Of a stretch of DNA of 51,007 nt, positions 50,986-51,007 are shown piece by piece. The DNA comes from JAHEZL01 sp046074525. GTDB taxonomy: Bacteria > Bacteroidota > Bacteroidia > Flavobacteriales_C > GCA-002722245. Each line of letters starts with the position of its first letter. Position 1 is the first letter of the stretch. The stretch covers positions 1 to 51,007 of the forward strand of contig JBJTOK010000063.1 in NCBI GenBank assembly GCA_046074525.1. The letters are read 5' to 3'. The notes below the pieces were generated by a model, which saw nothing but the letters and a program-made list of their open reading frames with translations, did not search any database and was not told where the DNA came from. A program made the translations under genes and the position numbers.

Positions 50986-51007
50986 ATGTATGTCAAAGAT
51001 CTTAAAA
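50986..51007 (+). CDS. Possible start of a further gene, cut by the window edge
   Basis: ATG at 50986 opens MYVKDLK before the sequence ends. Ten bases upstream is the hairpin described at 50936-50976. The arrangement suggests a transposase or other mobile-element gene, but seven codons are not enough to tell. Confidence 0.3.

Overview
The window looks like chromosomal DNA of a member of the Bacteroidota. Evidence: promoter boxes of the Bacteroidota type (TAnnTTTG, one with a TTG 18 bp upstream), almost no Shine-Dalgarno sites, a C-terminal secretion tail of type IX secretion system (T9SS) style on a glycoside hydrolase, SprB and PKD repeats, and Rhs proteins with the Bacteroidota form of the core (DPLAKQYPHNSVYAFSENR). 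I cannot name genus or family.

Region 1 (about 0.2-12.4 kb) reads as a sulfur/cysteine regulon. Two paralogous Rrf2-family regulators with the same four-cysteine pattern lie at 260-718 (+) and 1811-2254 (-). The second is followed 36 bp downstream, on its own strand, by a tRNA-Cys gene. Divergent from it is a family 2A encapsulin shell gene (SrpI type) overlapping the gene of its cysteine desulfurase cargo, then two half-size YeeE/YedE sulfur-compound transporter genes. A 38-bp perfect inverted repeat follows, and then a second transcription unit: promoter, a 26-codon ORF ending in five consecutive Cys codons (candidate cysteine-sensing leader peptide), an outer-membrane porin, a Pst-like ABC importer (binding protein, two permeases, ATPase) and a 1-Cys peroxiredoxin, closed by a strong terminator. 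A 20-bp motif, ATACTAAATnnATAGGAATT, occurs both at the rrf2/encapsulin intergenic region and at the leader-peptide promoter, tying the two units together as a probable Rrf2 operon set. My reading is that the 'phosphate' importer here imports a sulfur oxyanion, and that the poly-Cys leader tunes it to cysteine supply.

Region 2 (12.4-15.4 kb) is short: an intergenic dispersed repeat, a CbpA-type J-domain co-chaperone overlapping a thioredoxin, and a convergent secreted GH5-like glycosidase.

Region 3 (16.0-50.7 kb) is a nine-gene, single-strand, tightly packed block of about 34.7 kb. It encodes a 4093-residue adhesin-like protein with a duplicated block of about 1160-1180 residues, an OmpH/Skp-like periplasmic chaperone, a lipoprotein, a 2007-residue Rhs N-terminal-half protein, a 246-residue secreted protein, a 1332-residue secreted Rhs-like middle protein, an S74 (intramolecular chaperone) tail-fibre-like protein, a 2800-residue PKD/SprB/YD-repeat Rhs core protein with a beta-rich tip, and a small outer-membrane-barrel-like protein directly after it. 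It looks like a split, multi-protein Rhs surface machine with its own chaperones. I do not know a described system with this exact set.

The last 0.3 kb holds a structured, possibly group II intron-derived RNA segment and what looks like the hairpin and first codons of another mobile-element gene cut by the window edge. No rRNA genes or CRISPR arrays were seen.
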